Positions 22,954 through 35,041 of a DNA stretch of 64,000 bases are shown here, piece after piece. The notes beneath the pieces are model-generated. The model had not been told where the DNA came from. It saw only the letters and a program-made list of their open reading frames with translations, and ran no database searches. Source of the stretch: Deroplatys truncata. Its lineage: Eukaryota; Arthropoda; Insecta; Mantodea; Mantidae. A program made the position numbers and the translations under genes. How positions within the stretch are numbered: the first letter of the stretch is position 1; each line of letters opens with the position of its first letter. The stretch covers positions 225,129,152-225,193,151 of the forward strand of contig CM060981.1 of NCBI GenBank assembly GCA_030765065.1, in the 5' to 3' direction.

Positions 22954-23150
22954 AACTGCAGAAGACGACAAAAAAGAAGTGTGTGTGGTTTGCGACATAG
23001 TTGCGATCGAGTTACGAGCGATTTGTAGTCAGTGTTGCTAAGCGAGGCTTGTAATGTATTTCGCGTAATAAATAAAGCCTGTTATGGATTAACCGGTCCT
23101 TTTATCTGCCACAATAACCAGCATGTTACAAATAATTTTATTACCTACGT
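22954..23150 (+). repeat. possible LTR 3' end remnant
   Basis: The texture 'cgcgtaataaataaagcctg' followed by 'ttatctgccacaataacc' resembles the R-U5 end of an insect LTR with its AATAAA signal. Boundaries, a partner LTR and a coding region were not seen, so this is a weak call. Confidence 0.2.
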
Positions 23151-23214
23151 TGGAATTAAATCTGCAGCAGTAATTGCTTGTACCAGGGGCCTCTAAAAAA
23201 TTTTCGGCCTAACC

Positions 23215-24165
23215 AAGTAGACACAAGATTTAAGAGAAATGTTTCTTCTTTTACAACTGCCGCCTTGTAAATCAGTAATTTCGTTCAACGACTTTCCAAC
23301 TTTAAATACCTTCAGAACAATACGATTTGTCCAAATGAAGCGCGTAACTCCGCAGCAACCTCATCATTTGATGTTAATCTTCGTCCCATTTATCTCTTTG
23401 GTAATCGCTGGTAGATAAACCCAACAAATGTGAAAATACACGAGAGAAGGTTAAGCAGTTTTATAGCAACGGTACCAGTCCTGTGCGAAGGCGCATTACG
23501 GCATGAAAGATAAATTTCTGTTTCGGAACAATGGACTTTTAGCTTGAATAACATCCTACAGTTAGCGCAATAGCAAGTCACAATATTCTTCGGTGATAGT
23601 TCTGCACTTCTGGAGGTAGTCTATAAGGACCACAACATAAAATTCTAGAAACTCGTGGTAATGACTTTTGTTGCAGATGGAAACACTTGGAAACTCCCTG
23701 TTGCCACCCACTTTTTAGACTGCTCTTTCGGCTCCGGCGTGTAGTGATAAATCTGTTTCATCTACTGTTATGAAACTTATGGGGATTCCCATAGGAATTG
23801 CGTTTAAACAAGTCTAAACACTATTGAGAAATGTTCATTCCAATGCATTTTTGGTTCGTAGGTTAACAACCGCAGTGCCCATCGAGTGGAAAGCTTTTTC
23901 ATACCCAAAATGTTACTCGTGTAAAAATGTGGCGGAGAAGGTCTATTGAGGTCCTTCCAATATTAGCCAACTCGCATACCTTTGGCAATCTCTGGGTACA
24001 TCAATCTAAATTTTTGTCACAATCTCATCAGTTTTAGCGGTTTTCGGACGGCTTGAATGCTCATCATCTTGAAGGGATGTATGACCACGCGTAAGTTAAG
24101 TATCCCACTTTTAAACGTCGAATACGAAGGGTTTTAGATCCATCAATGTCGAATGATATTTATGT
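23215..24165 (-). pseudogene. mariner transposase pseudogene #3
   Basis: This is a second, unrelated mariner type on the minus strand. Landmarks in order from about 24110 down are 'DDEHSSRPKTAKTDEIVTKI' (family DDERSGRPKTATTDE), 'IFTRVTFGYEKAFHSMGTAV' or its shifted equivalent 'MKKLSTRWALRLLT', 'GNPHKFHNSR', then near 23400 'STSDYQ', 'GRRLTSNDEVAAELRASFG' and 'FKVGKSLNEITDLQGG'. The last is the family C-terminus (LxKRWxKCIDLQGDYVE). Almost every block sits in a different frame with stops between. Terminal repeats were not located. Confidence 0.75.
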
Positions 24166-26380
24166 TGTAGTCAAACAATTCAAAATGAAGCACTATATTA
24201 CGGATCATTTTCAGTTACACATTTTTATAGAACACATTATAACTAGTTGGTTTACACGCTGGACTACACATAACCTTCTGAAGCTTTGCAGCGTACCATC
24301 TAATGGATAATACTTAACAACTAACATAGTTATTTTTCCATCTTCATGAGATCTGTGATTCAGGCTGAGAGCTTTTAGAACGCTCCTCATATTGATTGAT
24401 ATACGACGCCTCTGCAATTCATTGCACAATTTTTTTGTATCTTCTTGTATTACCTCCTCCGGTACTTAAACACATCTAATTATTTTGTTCCGTTACATTT
24501 TTTTCAGAGGCAATGACACATCTATCCTTGCTACTGCTATCTCCTCTATTTCTAGCTTCATATTGTACATTTCTCTTATATACTCTATTTATTATGATGT
24601 GCTTTATCCTTTTTCCTATTTCGATTTCCGATCTTCATTAAAAGATTCAGCCTGGTTGACTATTCTCTGAGGATTACAAGTGATATTTGCTTTTACAGGC
24701 TTGGTTGCCTTCCATACGCGCAATCCTCTACTAAGAAGGGAGAAAGAGGAAATTTGTTCCAGGTTAGTTTGTTTGAGACAAGTTGCCATACTGGACTTCC
24801 GAGTCTCGTCTTTTTTGTTGGAGCTCCTTCGCATAGACTTTAATATTCCCATATCACACTTAAATTTTCAAGGCTTAAGTTCCTACGCCCAACTCCCTTG
24901 AGTTGGTTACTCACAGTTTCTCGGCTTACCGCGGTCACCATGTGCTGTCTGGGATTTAAGTTGAGGAGCAGGAACAAGGGGTTAACTCTTGAATTATTTT
25001 ACATGGTCCACGAGTCTGTTTAATTCTACGCTGCTGTAGGTTAAACCGATTCCGTCATTTACGTATTTAAACACAAAATATGTATTGTTAACATTAATTC
25101 AAATGGTGACGTAGACTGGGTGTGTAGCGTGCCTGCGATCTAATTATGAAGGCTGGAGTTGGAATAACACTTAGGGTGAGTTGTCCAGATAACATTTTCT
25201 TGCAGAATGTTTTCTTACCCTGCAGAGTTCGGTAACTCAAGTATTTTGTACCCTATATTATTCTGAACAATCAATAAATATCGTTCTATAAGGCTAAAAT
25301 ATTTTGTTACTTTAACACCCACACAAAAATACTTCAAAATTTATTAAAACGTGTAATATATTACAGTGTTGTGCGTAAATGCATCCATTGGTGTGGACGA
25401 ATACAAATCGAAAATGTTAAGCGCGACCATGCAGTTTCGAAAACATATTGCACAGCTATATTCTAGTAATTCACTTGGATCAATTGTAATTAGCGTTACA
25501 TAGGAGAATTTCTTCATCATAAAAGTTCTATTCGCATCTATTAGCGAACCTAAGCATTGGAGTTAGAAAAATATCCCTAAACGTTGGTTTGAATTCAATT
25601 ATAAGTGTTGATTTAGGTTGAAGAGAGTACTTTGGAGCACTACGATAAATACTCTTATCAAATCTATCAAATATGTAAAAGAAATTCCTATTTACTTTAC
25701 TTGTCTTCATGCAAGAGGAATTTTATCATAGCTTTTTTTAGTTAGCTTTCCGTTCTCTACGACTTTTCCTCTATTGCCACCAGAACTCAAGTAACACAGT
25801 CACTGTAGGTGTATACCTCACATCCTCTTTCTTGGCTTTGGGGCCTTTTCCTATGGTTGCTAAATGCAGCTTACTTCTGGTTCTATCCGGGAGAGATCGT
25901 CCATAGGTATTACCAGTATTTTCCCTCACAAGAATTTATCCACTGCCTCATTTGTTCCGTTTAAAAAACTTGGTGAAGCTGTTGCCATGGTTGTACTTAG
26001 GAACACTGATCTTTTATCAAGTAGACCGCTACAGAAACACTGGTAGTTGATCATAACGGGTCTTCATGTTGTCACTCGCAATCTGTAGATGTTGAGAGAC
26101 ACCTGGTTATGTCATGAAAATGCTTCACAAAGTTCTTGACGTGCTCAGACGCTCGTTGTTCCGAGTCTACCGGAATTTTAAGCAGTAGTGTGCAACCCAA
26201 ACTTTAGCTTAATTTCTCGAACCAGTCCGGCTATGTGGCTGTTTATAGGGCAATAGAAGTAGCAACATCCTATAATGGAAGTTCCTTCGTCAGCTGGCCA
26301 CAACCTTTCGGAAGACATTCCTGAAATCTCCCTTATTAAACCGCTGGACTGCGACTGCAGAGGCCTAATGCCGGTCTTAT
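24166..26380. other. unassigned DNA
   Basis: No domain is recognised. Minus-strand frames at 24211-24429 and 24616-24852, and the + frames at 24485-24670 and 25864-26046, look protein-like in places but match nothing I know and lack context. 25740-26280 has a gene-like GC level without a continuous frame. Confidence 0.4.
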
Positions 26381-26530
26381 GCACCCCAGGCAGTTGTTAC
26401 ACCTTCCTCATCATGTGCGACTTGAAGTGGATACGGTGTAGGTGTCACAGCACCCCAAGCAGTTGTTACACCTTCCTCATTATGTACGACTTGAAGTGGA
26501 TACGGTGTAGGTCTCGCAGCACCCCAAGCA
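26381..26530. repeat. 69-bp tandem duplication
   Basis: Two adjacent 69-bp units start at 26381 and 26450 (GCACCCCA, then 'gttacaccttcctcat', then 'cttgaagtggatacggtg'). A third partial unit starts at 26519. The period is a multiple of three, so the frame at 26275-26586 repeats a 23-residue motif. This is a by-product of the period, not proof of coding. Confidence 0.9.
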
Positions 26531-28639
26531 GCAAAGTTCTACACAGTAGTTCACGGCTGTTTAGGTGTGCACTCGATTGCAACTAGCAAATACTTCAGGT
26601 CAGTTGGCGAATAGCCCACAGCCACCAGTATGTACTTGTTTATCCAGTCAGTAGTGCTAGACCTATATCAACATCAATGTTTTTATGTTAGAATGCTATA
26701 CCCTGAAATTGTGCTTCCACATTACACTGCTGCAGGCGGCTCTGACACCCAGTGACCTCAGCTCAGCGCGCGCGTATCGCTTGCTGCATCACATCCCGTA
26801 CTCTGCTTATTAACATAGGCAGTATTACAGCTATAGCATTTACTATTTGTTTTATTCGTAGATTCCTCCAGATGTTTTTGCCCAATTTCTTCAAGATAAT
26901 TAATCTTGCTCTTAGGAGGAGTCTGCCGCTCCCCGAGTCTTCCGTCAGATGCACCCCACATTTTTTCAGCAGCCTGCGTTTAAGTACAGCAAGTCTCATT
27001 GCGCATAGAGGCATTTGTCGACCTTCCTCCTCTGCTCGATGTACTCTCAGCTTTACCTGATTCTTGTTTCCATTTCCGGAGTGGTCGCACATCGGCATCC
27101 CGTTCAGACCTACCCTGTGCCGATCTTTTACAAGGTAAACAAAAATGGAAAAAAGAACATAAAAGTGAAGGGTCTTATCCATTGTATCCCCTTCACCGAT
27201 AACTGTTATTTTGATTCGAAAGAATTGAGAAAAGCTTTTATAACAACATAAATACCAAAGACGCTGGTCTTTCATGAACTAAAATTTGGAAAGTTGAAAT
27301 GATTGGAGATTTTTGGTCCTTCCAATTCAACGCAACATTATTTAAAGTACCACATCTGTGAGATTTGAGTTTGCTCTGAAGTATGGCCTATACGAATCAG
27401 AAGAAGTATTTACGGGGAGATATAGGCAAATATGAAAACTTATTTTATCTAATATTTTTATTTGATAGATTAGACACTTTAGCACATGTTCCAAAGGCAT
27501 TTTGTTTGGCTTTCTACCTCTAAGTCCATTTAAAAATTTAAAAGCCTCATCAATGCAGCTGTGCCACGCCCATTTTTCAAACAGGCACCAGCTTTATGCT
27601 TGTTAATTTGAGTTTATATTGTAATTCATTCCAGTAAAACCGCAAATTCCCTTACATAATGTAAGCGCTTTATTACAAGTAAGTCCAAAATTCAATATTA
27701 CTTAAAAAGTGAGTGTAGTAATATGTTTCGAAAATATACAAAGCAGGTATCACACTGGGGGGTCTATCTACCCAGTCATCATTCAGGCATGCCGTACTAG
27801 CTACTATTTAACCAGTTATAATCAAATAAAAAATCTGCTACTTTCAGAGAGTAAATAAACGTGTATGCTGACGTAGAATAGTTTCATTAAAATGTTGGTT
27901 GTCAGAAAACCAAGTGTTAAAATTACAGAAAAAAATAATGAAGGGCGTAACTCTGTCATTCAGGTATTTAAATTACAGAACAAAACTACAACTAAACGTG
28001 TGTCTCTGCTGTTTATTACTTTGAATAAATTCGTTGAAACATAATAAAACAATAATTGAACCGTGTTCCTGAATGTTACAGCATTAATTGTGTGATGTTT
28101 TGTGGTGCAAATATTTCCAGGATGCGCTACAGGCACTATTTCATTTATAAGAAAGCAATTCATTACAGTAATATATAAACACAGTAAGAAGTCGTACATA
28201 AGATTTATTTGCTAACAGAGTAGCTATTGCAGGCGGTCTGAGTAAGTTACTTGAGTCGATTAGATTCTCATTATGCATCAGGGTATTTGCGCAAATGGAA
28301 ATCCATATAGAACAGGGGCGTGTCACAGAGAAAGGATATAATTTACGCTAATTGCAAAACCGATGTTTTGAGCATTTTGTTCGCTGTAGTTCATTACTGC
28401 TTCTAAATCTGTGAGTAAAGCGCGGTAACCTAATGCAGATTAATTTAGCAGATGCACACTACACTGCATGTCATTATTTCACATCGCATTTCACTCACAT
28501 TTACGGTGTAGCAGATTTTTCGGTTCCTAACGTAAATCCACCTTAATCTCCAGGTATAGAATGGTTGTTTCCTCAATTCCTTACTGATGCAACGATTTAT
28601 TTTGGTTCATTGTCCCGAGGAGTGGGCAACAAGAAGTTG
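26531..28639. other. unassigned, holds a 170-codon frame
   Basis: The minus strand is open for 170 codons at 26763-27275, with a second frame open on the + strand (26752-27060). The translation 'CDHSGNGNKNQVKLRVHRAE' and the following Leu/Arg-rich part match no family I know. Overlapping open frames on both strands argue for chance or an unknown repeat. 27300-28640 is AT-rich with nothing recognisable. Confidence 0.4.
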
Positions 28640-28889
28640 GGGAATCTCTGCTTGGGCGATGTACGCTGAGACTTGTGCCGCGTGAGCGAGAAGGTCAAAT
28701 AGGAACCCTGAAAACTGAGAGAAGAGGCAACGGTCCGATCCTCTAGGTTGGGGGGGTAGGCAGAGGGCTAGAATACCGCTCCTGTAAAAAAAATTTCCGC
28801 TACGTTTCCCAAGAAAACATAGGCAGTTAAAATGGATGGAATAAGGAGGGGGCTAGAGTGTCCAGATAAGAGAAGAGAAGGAACGGAAA
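28640..28889. other. GC-richer unassigned segment
   Basis: The sequence around 28640-28780 is GC-richer than its surroundings ('gtgccgcgtgagcgagaagg', 'ggttgggggggtaggc'). It lies directly upstream of a LINE C-terminal remnant and could belong to the same insertion. Confidence 0.3.
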
Positions 28890-29150
28890 TATTAAAAGGA
28901 CAATAAACACGGAAGAACCAGTGTTTGAAAGAATTGAGAGTCGAGAACATCAGAGGTATGATCACCTAAGCAGGATGCATGACGGAAAATGGCCAAACAT
29001 CCTGCTACAGTGGTCTCCGGCGGTAGAAGGAAACGGTGTCGGCCTAGAACACTCTGAAATATTACGGATGATAGATGGGTGGGAATTGGCTGAAGGCGAC
29101 TGGAAGTATAGGCAGGCACAGATGGAGAATGGGAATAAAGGGTAACCACT
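28890..29150 (+). pseudogene. LINE ORF2 C-terminal remnant
   Basis: The + strand reads 'FERIESREHQRYDHLSRMHD', 'GKWPNILLQWSPAVEG' and 'WELAEGDWKYRQAQMENGN'. This is the order RxxRWYGHLxRMxDxRxPK, WxPxGRRxRGRP and GDWxDRxxW of the C-terminal end of RTE-like ORF2 proteins. The RRGRP core is replaced and two frame changes are needed. It is short and 5'-truncated. Confidence 0.65.
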
Positions 29151-29254
29151 GAAAAGTGGAGACGCGCACTAAATAAAAAGTAAGTAATTTTGGTTTCAGC
29201 TTTTGTTTCTTCTTCTTTAATCATTATATCACTTTGTAGGGCTTCCACCCCCAA

Positions 29255-29560
29255 GGACATACAAGCCGATGCCTTGGATCAGTAGACTGGAGCAAGCACA
29301 TTATGGATCATAGCATATCTAGGATGGGTGATCAACCCAACGTCTGGTATGGTGGTGAAAAAGAAGGAAATGAAATGTAGTGATGGAAGAGATGAAGGGA
29401 ACATTCGCAAATCAAATTATCCAAACCCGCATTCGCCTAACGACCAAGGAAAACCGCGAAGAAACCCTCGGTCAGATTGGTGGACCCCCGGGAGTTTAAA
29501 CCCGGAACGCGGTCCCGAACGCGGGCAATGACTACTGCTAGAGCCATACCACCAGGTTTT
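29255..29560 (-). repeat. SINE-A copy with 5'-extended body
   Basis: Read on the minus strand, the tRNA-like head is at 29500-29560 (reverse complement of 'agagccataccacc') and the box B-like region lies around 29495-29510. The body 'cattcgcctaacgaccaagg' follows. The far part 'gatgccttggatcagtag' and 'aggatgggtgatcaaccca' at 29270-29340 is shared with the copy at 40030-40320 but not with the shorter copies. These two define one subfamily. Confidence 0.75.
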
Positions 29561-30594
29561 GATTCATTGACATAAATTGGTATCTCAACGAAAAAGCCTT
29601 GAACAAAAATTTTCGATGATAAGAGAAGGATGGTAGGTTAGGAAGCTTTGAATGAAGTTTCGGGTAATAAAAACCAATATTAAGTACTGTACAGTACTGG
29701 AATAGGATTTGATCTATGAGTACCCAGAAACGACGTAAATAAATAAGAAATAATTACAATTGTTTATTATGTATGTAATGGTGAATTTAGGGCAAAATTA
29801 ATATACAAATAAATTAGATAATGAAAGTGAAAGCAAAAAGCGAAAGAGGAGCAAGGAAATGAAACAATGAATAAACCTTTATATAGAATCCAGTCAAGAA
29901 AATCAAGAAAAGATTGTAAATAAATTAAGTTTACAATATTATCAGCACTTATTATGAGAGAAAAGGGAACAGGCGAATTATAGTAAAATAGGAAAGAAAA
30001 TGTACATAGATAATGAGTTAAAGAAGTCGATAGTATTGCTGAAAAAGTGTTCACACAGAAATAGTCAATATAAAACACTAAAACGCTAAGAAAACAAAAG
30101 AAAGAAAATGCAAATTAGTGGTTGCTAGGAAAAGCCAACAATACAGAAGAGACGCTAAGAAGGTCGTTGGGGAAAGACGCTAGTAGGGTTTCTAAGAAGA
30201 AAAGAGGAAATATACTAAAAATTTAGAGCGAGGAAGGCAGTTAAATGCAACGCTTGCATAGTGTTGTACCGAGCCAGCTGGCGTCGCGGAAACATGTGCG
30301 ACTGGGAAAAGGCACGGGTAATACAACACATTATTCTCTGATGTTTCCGCACCAGCAGTTTACGTAATGTCATTTTAGAATAACTTTAGTGCCAGTATAC
30401 AGTAGCCAAAATGCTCAGAATTGTATCGTTTTAACAATTATGATCACTTGTAGGAATTCTTAACATCTAAACTTCATTTCTGGATTTAACGCTTAGAAAT
30501 TTCTATGCCTCATTATGACTACGCTCATGAATACCCTATGCAATAGATATAGATTATTCCACGGAGAACCACGCGCACTGCGACCTACAGAGAT
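29561..30594. other. AT-rich unassigned DNA
   Basis: 29690-30120 is strongly A-rich on the + strand. A short GC island lies at 30260-30320. No frame or repeat homology was recognised. Confidence 0.5.
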
Positions 30595-30944
30595 CTATTG
30601 TGGCTACCACTCCCCAGGAGGAAGGGATAAGGTGAAGGATCTACAGGAGGCTAAGGCAGACAGACCACAGAGACGCGCGAAGGTTCCTAACATTTCCAAG
30701 CTCACAGGCCTATTCCACTGCTGTAGTCGCCGAGAAAGGGCGATGAACGACTCACCTACCAAGCAGCCCTCTGGTAGGGAATATTCTTTTCATTGCGCAT
30801 ACACCTTTGTTATCTGTGCGGCACCACCACCATACATTACGAAATCTAGAAGTACAACTGAAATATGAAAAAGAGAGGGAATTAAAGGGAAATAATGGAA
30901 AGGAAATCTAGATAAAGAAGACACCAACTCAGCATTCGTCGCCC
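30595..30944 (-). repeat. SINE-A composite, first block
   Basis: This holds 'ggaggctaaggcagacagac', 'cacagagacgcgcgaagg', 'aacatttccaagctcaca', 'gcagccctctgg' and 'ggaaataatggaaaggaa'. The same order recurs at 31217-31480, and part of it near 48790-48860. It is followed directly by a SINE-B copy. Confidence 0.7.
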
Positions 30945-31216
30945 TCCGATATGTAGTCATTATGCTGGTCTCCTGTTCCCGAGGTCGCCTGAGCAAACCC
31001 GTCGGAGGGCGATGGATTTTTTCGGGCGTAAAAATCCTTAGCAGACTTTCTACGGAAGGGAAGTAAAGCCGGTGGTCCCATGTCGTAGATTTACGGCACG
31101 TAAAAGAACCTCAAGTCTAATAAGAAGGCCTCTGAGCAAAATTAGCGGTCTTTCACGCCCAATATAGAATGGGACGATAAGAACCACAGCAGTTAAAGAG
31201 CGTCCATAAATAAAAT
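30945..31216 (+). repeat. SINE-B copy (+)
   Basis: The tRNA-like head is decayed ('ctcctgttcccgaggtcgcc'). The body 'agggcgatggatttttt', 'ggaagggaagtaaagccgg' and 'ggtcccatgtcgtagattta' is well conserved. The end 'gtccataaataaaatttaa' is the common 3' tail of this family. It sits between the two halves of a SINE-A composite duplication. Confidence 0.85.
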
Positions 31217-31615
31217 TTAATTTAACAGGAGGCTAAGGGCGTAGGCAGACAGGTCACAGAGACGCGCGAAAGTCCTTAACATTTCCAAGCTCGCAGAGCT
31301 ATCCAACTACTGGAGTCACCGAGAGAGGGCGATGAACGACCCACCGAAAGCAGCCCTCTGGTGTCTTTCATTGAGCATGTGTCTGCGCAGCACCACCATA
31401 CACCACGAAAGCTAGAAGTAAACGGAATTAAAGGGAAATAATGGAAAGGAAGTCGTGGTAGAGAAGACACCACCCCAGCATCCGTCTGCCGAACCCGGAG
31501 ATACCACGAAAAACCCATGGGTCAGATTTGGCAGTCGCCGGCGATCGAACCTGGTACCTCCCGAATACGTCGCACACGTTACCGCTGCGCCACCTTGCTC
31601 GGTGCCTTTGCAATT
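31217..31615 (-). repeat. SINE-A composite, second block with tRNA head
   Basis: The left part repeats the 30645-30910 block. The right end carries the best tRNA promoter of the family. On the minus strand, the box A match TGGCGCAGCGG lies at about 31583-31593 and the box B-like GGTTCGATC at about 31540-31549. So transcription by RNA polymerase III would run leftward. Confidence 0.75.
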
Positions 31616-33749
31616 ATTTAGAAATTATTTTTGGTAACATGCTATCCAGTTAGCTAATAATGCGGTCTTAGAAGTAGGCAGGAAAATGCTGTCCCAATGG
31701 GCACTGTACAATTAAATTTTCGGATATTAATTATAATGATTAGAATTAGTAAAGTCGTGTTGTATGAACATCCCTTCATAGGACAAGAAGTTAAAATTGT
31801 AAGTAAGATATTCTCGTGCTGCCAGTTCTTTGTCCGTAAGAAGAGAAGCCATTACTCTTGGTACCTGCGATAATGTTGACAAAGCGAGGCTGTTACAGCG
31901 CTGGAGTGGATGGAAGTCTGTGCGTCTGTCTCTCTGCATAAAGCTTCAAGAGAGCGTTCGCAAAATGAAAATTAAATTACTCGTAGCGTAAAGCTTGGCA
32001 TGTATTTACTTCTAGCACATCATTCCTTACTCACAATGCTGCAACGTTCTGGCAGGATTACCCAAGGGAGATCGCTGCATGAAATGATGATAGTAGATTT
32101 GATGCCAGAGGCAGAAATAAATAATGGAAGAACCTGCTTATATACAAAATGCAAATTTTGACGTACTGATAGAAAGCTGCTAGATATACTGACGTATTTC
32201 ATCTATGATGTGAAGCTGTCGGTGTTTTGTAAAGGATCAACTTTCCTTCAACCCTGCAAGCAAACAGGATCTTCAGCATAGCTAAACTTCTACAATAACG
32301 ACACCCTTGGGGGTTATCCTCAGAATGAAGAATGTGGGATTTAGATATTCGGGAAGTCGAAACTGCGGCCCAATACATGTTCATCTACTGGAAAGCAAAG
32401 CTGCTGCGACTTCATTAGAACTTTAAACCGCTGCTGCAGAATGGCATAGTTCATTAATATTACATGGAGTGATGATGATGGTGATGATAGTAGAAGTGGA
32501 TTGTCGGTTATATATAACGATCCTTAATCCCTGCCGATTCTGTATATGCGCCTTAATCCTTCGCCTTCTCTATCTCCATAAATCTACTCCCCCATCCCCC
32601 TCCATTCTTCATACAGCTCTCTCTATCTCTGTTTCTCAAAATACCCTCCGGCTCCCCAGGCCCAGAGCGTTGTATGTAGGCTGTGTGTAATTATAGTTCC
32701 CACAGAGGGTGGTGTGAATTATAAAGTTATTTCTCCCTAGCCTTCGTTAACATGTGTTATATGCATACCAAAGTGAAAACTCTTGCTATCAGCATCTATG
32801 TCGAGAATTTGTATATATTGTTCCTCAGGGAACAGTAATTTAAGAGTGTACTAGTATCACGTGCTCTTGCTGATACACTCCGTTGACGAATAAAGGTTTT
32901 GCGTTGAACACACCATCTGTGAAATGTGTAAAATCCACAATTTCACTCCGATTAACCTGAAATTTTACTACAGCAATCAGCGGTTAACCTATTCTATGTA
33001 GGTACACAGACTTCCATGCATACTTTTAATTAGGCACCAGGAAATTGTTTATTATTATTATTATTATTATTATTATTTTATAATTTTAAAAAAAATACTC
33101 CACACCACGTATTTATGTTGTAAAAATTAATATTGTATAATTAAAATTTTTAATAGTACATTAATGAATTGTAGAGATGAGTATTTATTTCTCCTATCAA
33201 ATAGGCAGAAAATAAATGTGAAATATGAGATTAAATTTTTTTGCTTAAAAACTTATAGTACAACCATTACTATTTAACAACATCATGACTAAGCATTTTA
33301 ACAAAAAAACTAAATTTATAGTATAATAATTATTACTTGATAACATCGCAACTAAGCATGTTAACAAAAAGCGTATCAATTGTCGCGGTATCTGTTCGGT
33401 TATCTTATTTGCTGAGCGCCTGTTATTATTTTACTATTTTGAATTTTGGGTTCTTTGTCCTCCGGCTAGCTATTATTACTCAGTCGAGTAAATCTCTTGA
33501 ACAGGGTGTGTAACCGGAAAGGAGTTGTTACTAAAAGATAACACTGATAAAAGAATTTGTTTTTACACTTTTATTGCCGTCACACTTTATTAATTTCACA
33601 TAATTACTCTTGATACACTCCTGAGTGAAACTGTTATATTTTCGAATGTAACTATAATCAATTATTTGCCGCGCATTATTAATTCGCGTATTTCACACTT
33701 TATAACTAACTTTACGACGCGAGAGATTCTGTAGAAATGCGTAACGTGT
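31616..33749. other. unassigned DNA with (TTA)n
   Basis: There is no convincing coding region. A (GAT)n-like run lies at 32470-32490. A (TTA)n tract is at 33048-33076. 33090-33370 is AT-rich with a near-duplicate phrase ('taagcattttaacaaaaa' and 'taagcatgttaacaaaaa', about 60 bases apart). Confidence 0.5.
33048..33076. repeat. (TTA)n microsatellite
   Basis: About nine TTA triplets in a row. Confidence 0.9.
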
Positions 33750-33893
33750 AACTCGTGAATGATTCTTTTGAACTGCGCCACGTGTAACTCGTGAATGATT
33801 CTTTTGAACTGCGCGACGCGTAACTCGTGAATGATTCTGTTGAACTGCGCGACGTGTAACTCGTGAATGATTCTGTTGAACTGCGCGATACTT
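33750..33893. repeat. 36-bp tandem repeat, four units
   Basis: AACTCGTGAATGATTCT is followed by (T/G)TTGAACTGCGC and GACGTGT. The anchor AACTCGTG occurs at 33750, 33786, 33822 and 33858, an exact 36-bp spacing. The units differ at only a few positions, so the array is younger than the 72-bp minisatellite. Confidence 0.95.
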
Positions 33894-34375
33894 GCCTTGG
33901 CTCTAGAATTTATACTCCCTCACCCCGATATGCCTAAAGATTATAATCGAGCTGCTATTGGTTAATAAAGCGCGCCAACATTAGCGTCTATTTTTATATC
34001 CAATCAAAATTACGAACACATATGCTCTAGGGAAGATATTCCCTCCATTTCTAAAGAAAGGTACACTACCCTGACGTCATTTGTTTGTCTCTTCTAATTG
34101 ATAAACAACTCACCGCCTCGTTTCATTGTTACCCGCACCTATTGTCAGTTTCAGTGAGGCCGTGTAAACTTATTTCCTAACAATGCTTATAATTAACAAA
34201 CATTTCAAATCATTGTCATACAGTAATGTTAATTTACACTACAATCACTCTGGCATTCACAGTGTTGTCTTATAAAATACTGCCTCACAATCTTATCCTG
34301 ATACTTACAAGGAGATACACAAACTTTCATTCATTTATATTAATGCGCTAAAATTAATGCTTATGATTGTAACTC
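33894..34375. other. unassigned, adjacent to LTR
   Basis: This is mixed sequence with an isolated 'gctattggttaataaagcg' phrase. Nothing was recognised up to the left LTR. Confidence 0.45.
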
Positions 34376-35041
34376 TGTATGAAGGCCCTATCTAAATCTC
34401 AAGTGAAAGCAGAGGTCCAGGTTTGGGATCGGCAGTCAATGAACTGACTCAGAGATGCCCCATTAATAACAAATGTTAACATGTGAGATTCTATAACATA
34501 AACGTTATACAACTCGAAACATTACAACCGTGGGTTTAATATGGCCAATGAATACGATATATCTATATATATGTTTAAAGAGAACACAGGAAAACCAGAA
34601 ATACATGATCATCACACTAATATACTCCCAAAAGATTTACAGCTCGATTTCGCGGGCCCTAATACATTGAAATAAGAGATAATATAATTTAAAACTCATG
34701 ATAATTTACAGGTGCCCCATTTAGCAACATAAATGCGGCGACAATACTGAGCAACAACCCAGTAAAAACAATGAATTAAAACAGTGAAATATATTTCTGG
34801 AACCGTCACCGATATGTCACCATTACAGTCCATGCACAGCATATTCGAGGTAGTAGCATGTTTCAGGAAACAAGACTTTCACCAAGTTAAAAAGTACTTC
34901 AAACTCTACGTCACCATACAAGCAATCATTACGGTCCATGCCAGCACATCTGAAGTCTTAAGGCGATATTGGCCAAGTTTAAAAAACAGAGGAGATGCAC
35001 TAAATTTCGCTGCCTCCAACGAGCGTCCCGGAACAGATACA
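34376..35041 (-). repeat. 3' LTR of the gypsy-type element
   Basis: It starts TGTATGAAGG on the + strand and matches the copy at 38121. Shared blocks are 'aaatctcaagtgaaa.cagaggtcc', 'atcacactaatatactcc', 'aaaagatttaca' and 'tttagcaacataaat'. Near the end, 'ccaag.tttaa.acag.ggag' and 'ctaatttc' also match. The right edge at about 35041 (CAGATACA) is approximate. Confidence 0.7.

Noticed and set aside
24616-24852. Minus-strand frame that looks exon-like
   Set aside because: No known domain, no convincing splice sites and no neighbouring exon; not called.
26763-27275. 170-codon open frame on the minus strand
   Set aside because: No recognisable motif, overlapping open frames on the other strand and no splice or promoter context; left as unassigned.
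33750-33893. CRISPR-like or iteron array
   Set aside because: Only four contiguous units without spacers, in eukaryotic DNA; a tandem repeat.
33400-34200. A second LTR next to the gypsy-type element
   Set aside because: No partner copy, no TG..CA pair with matching flanks could be found.
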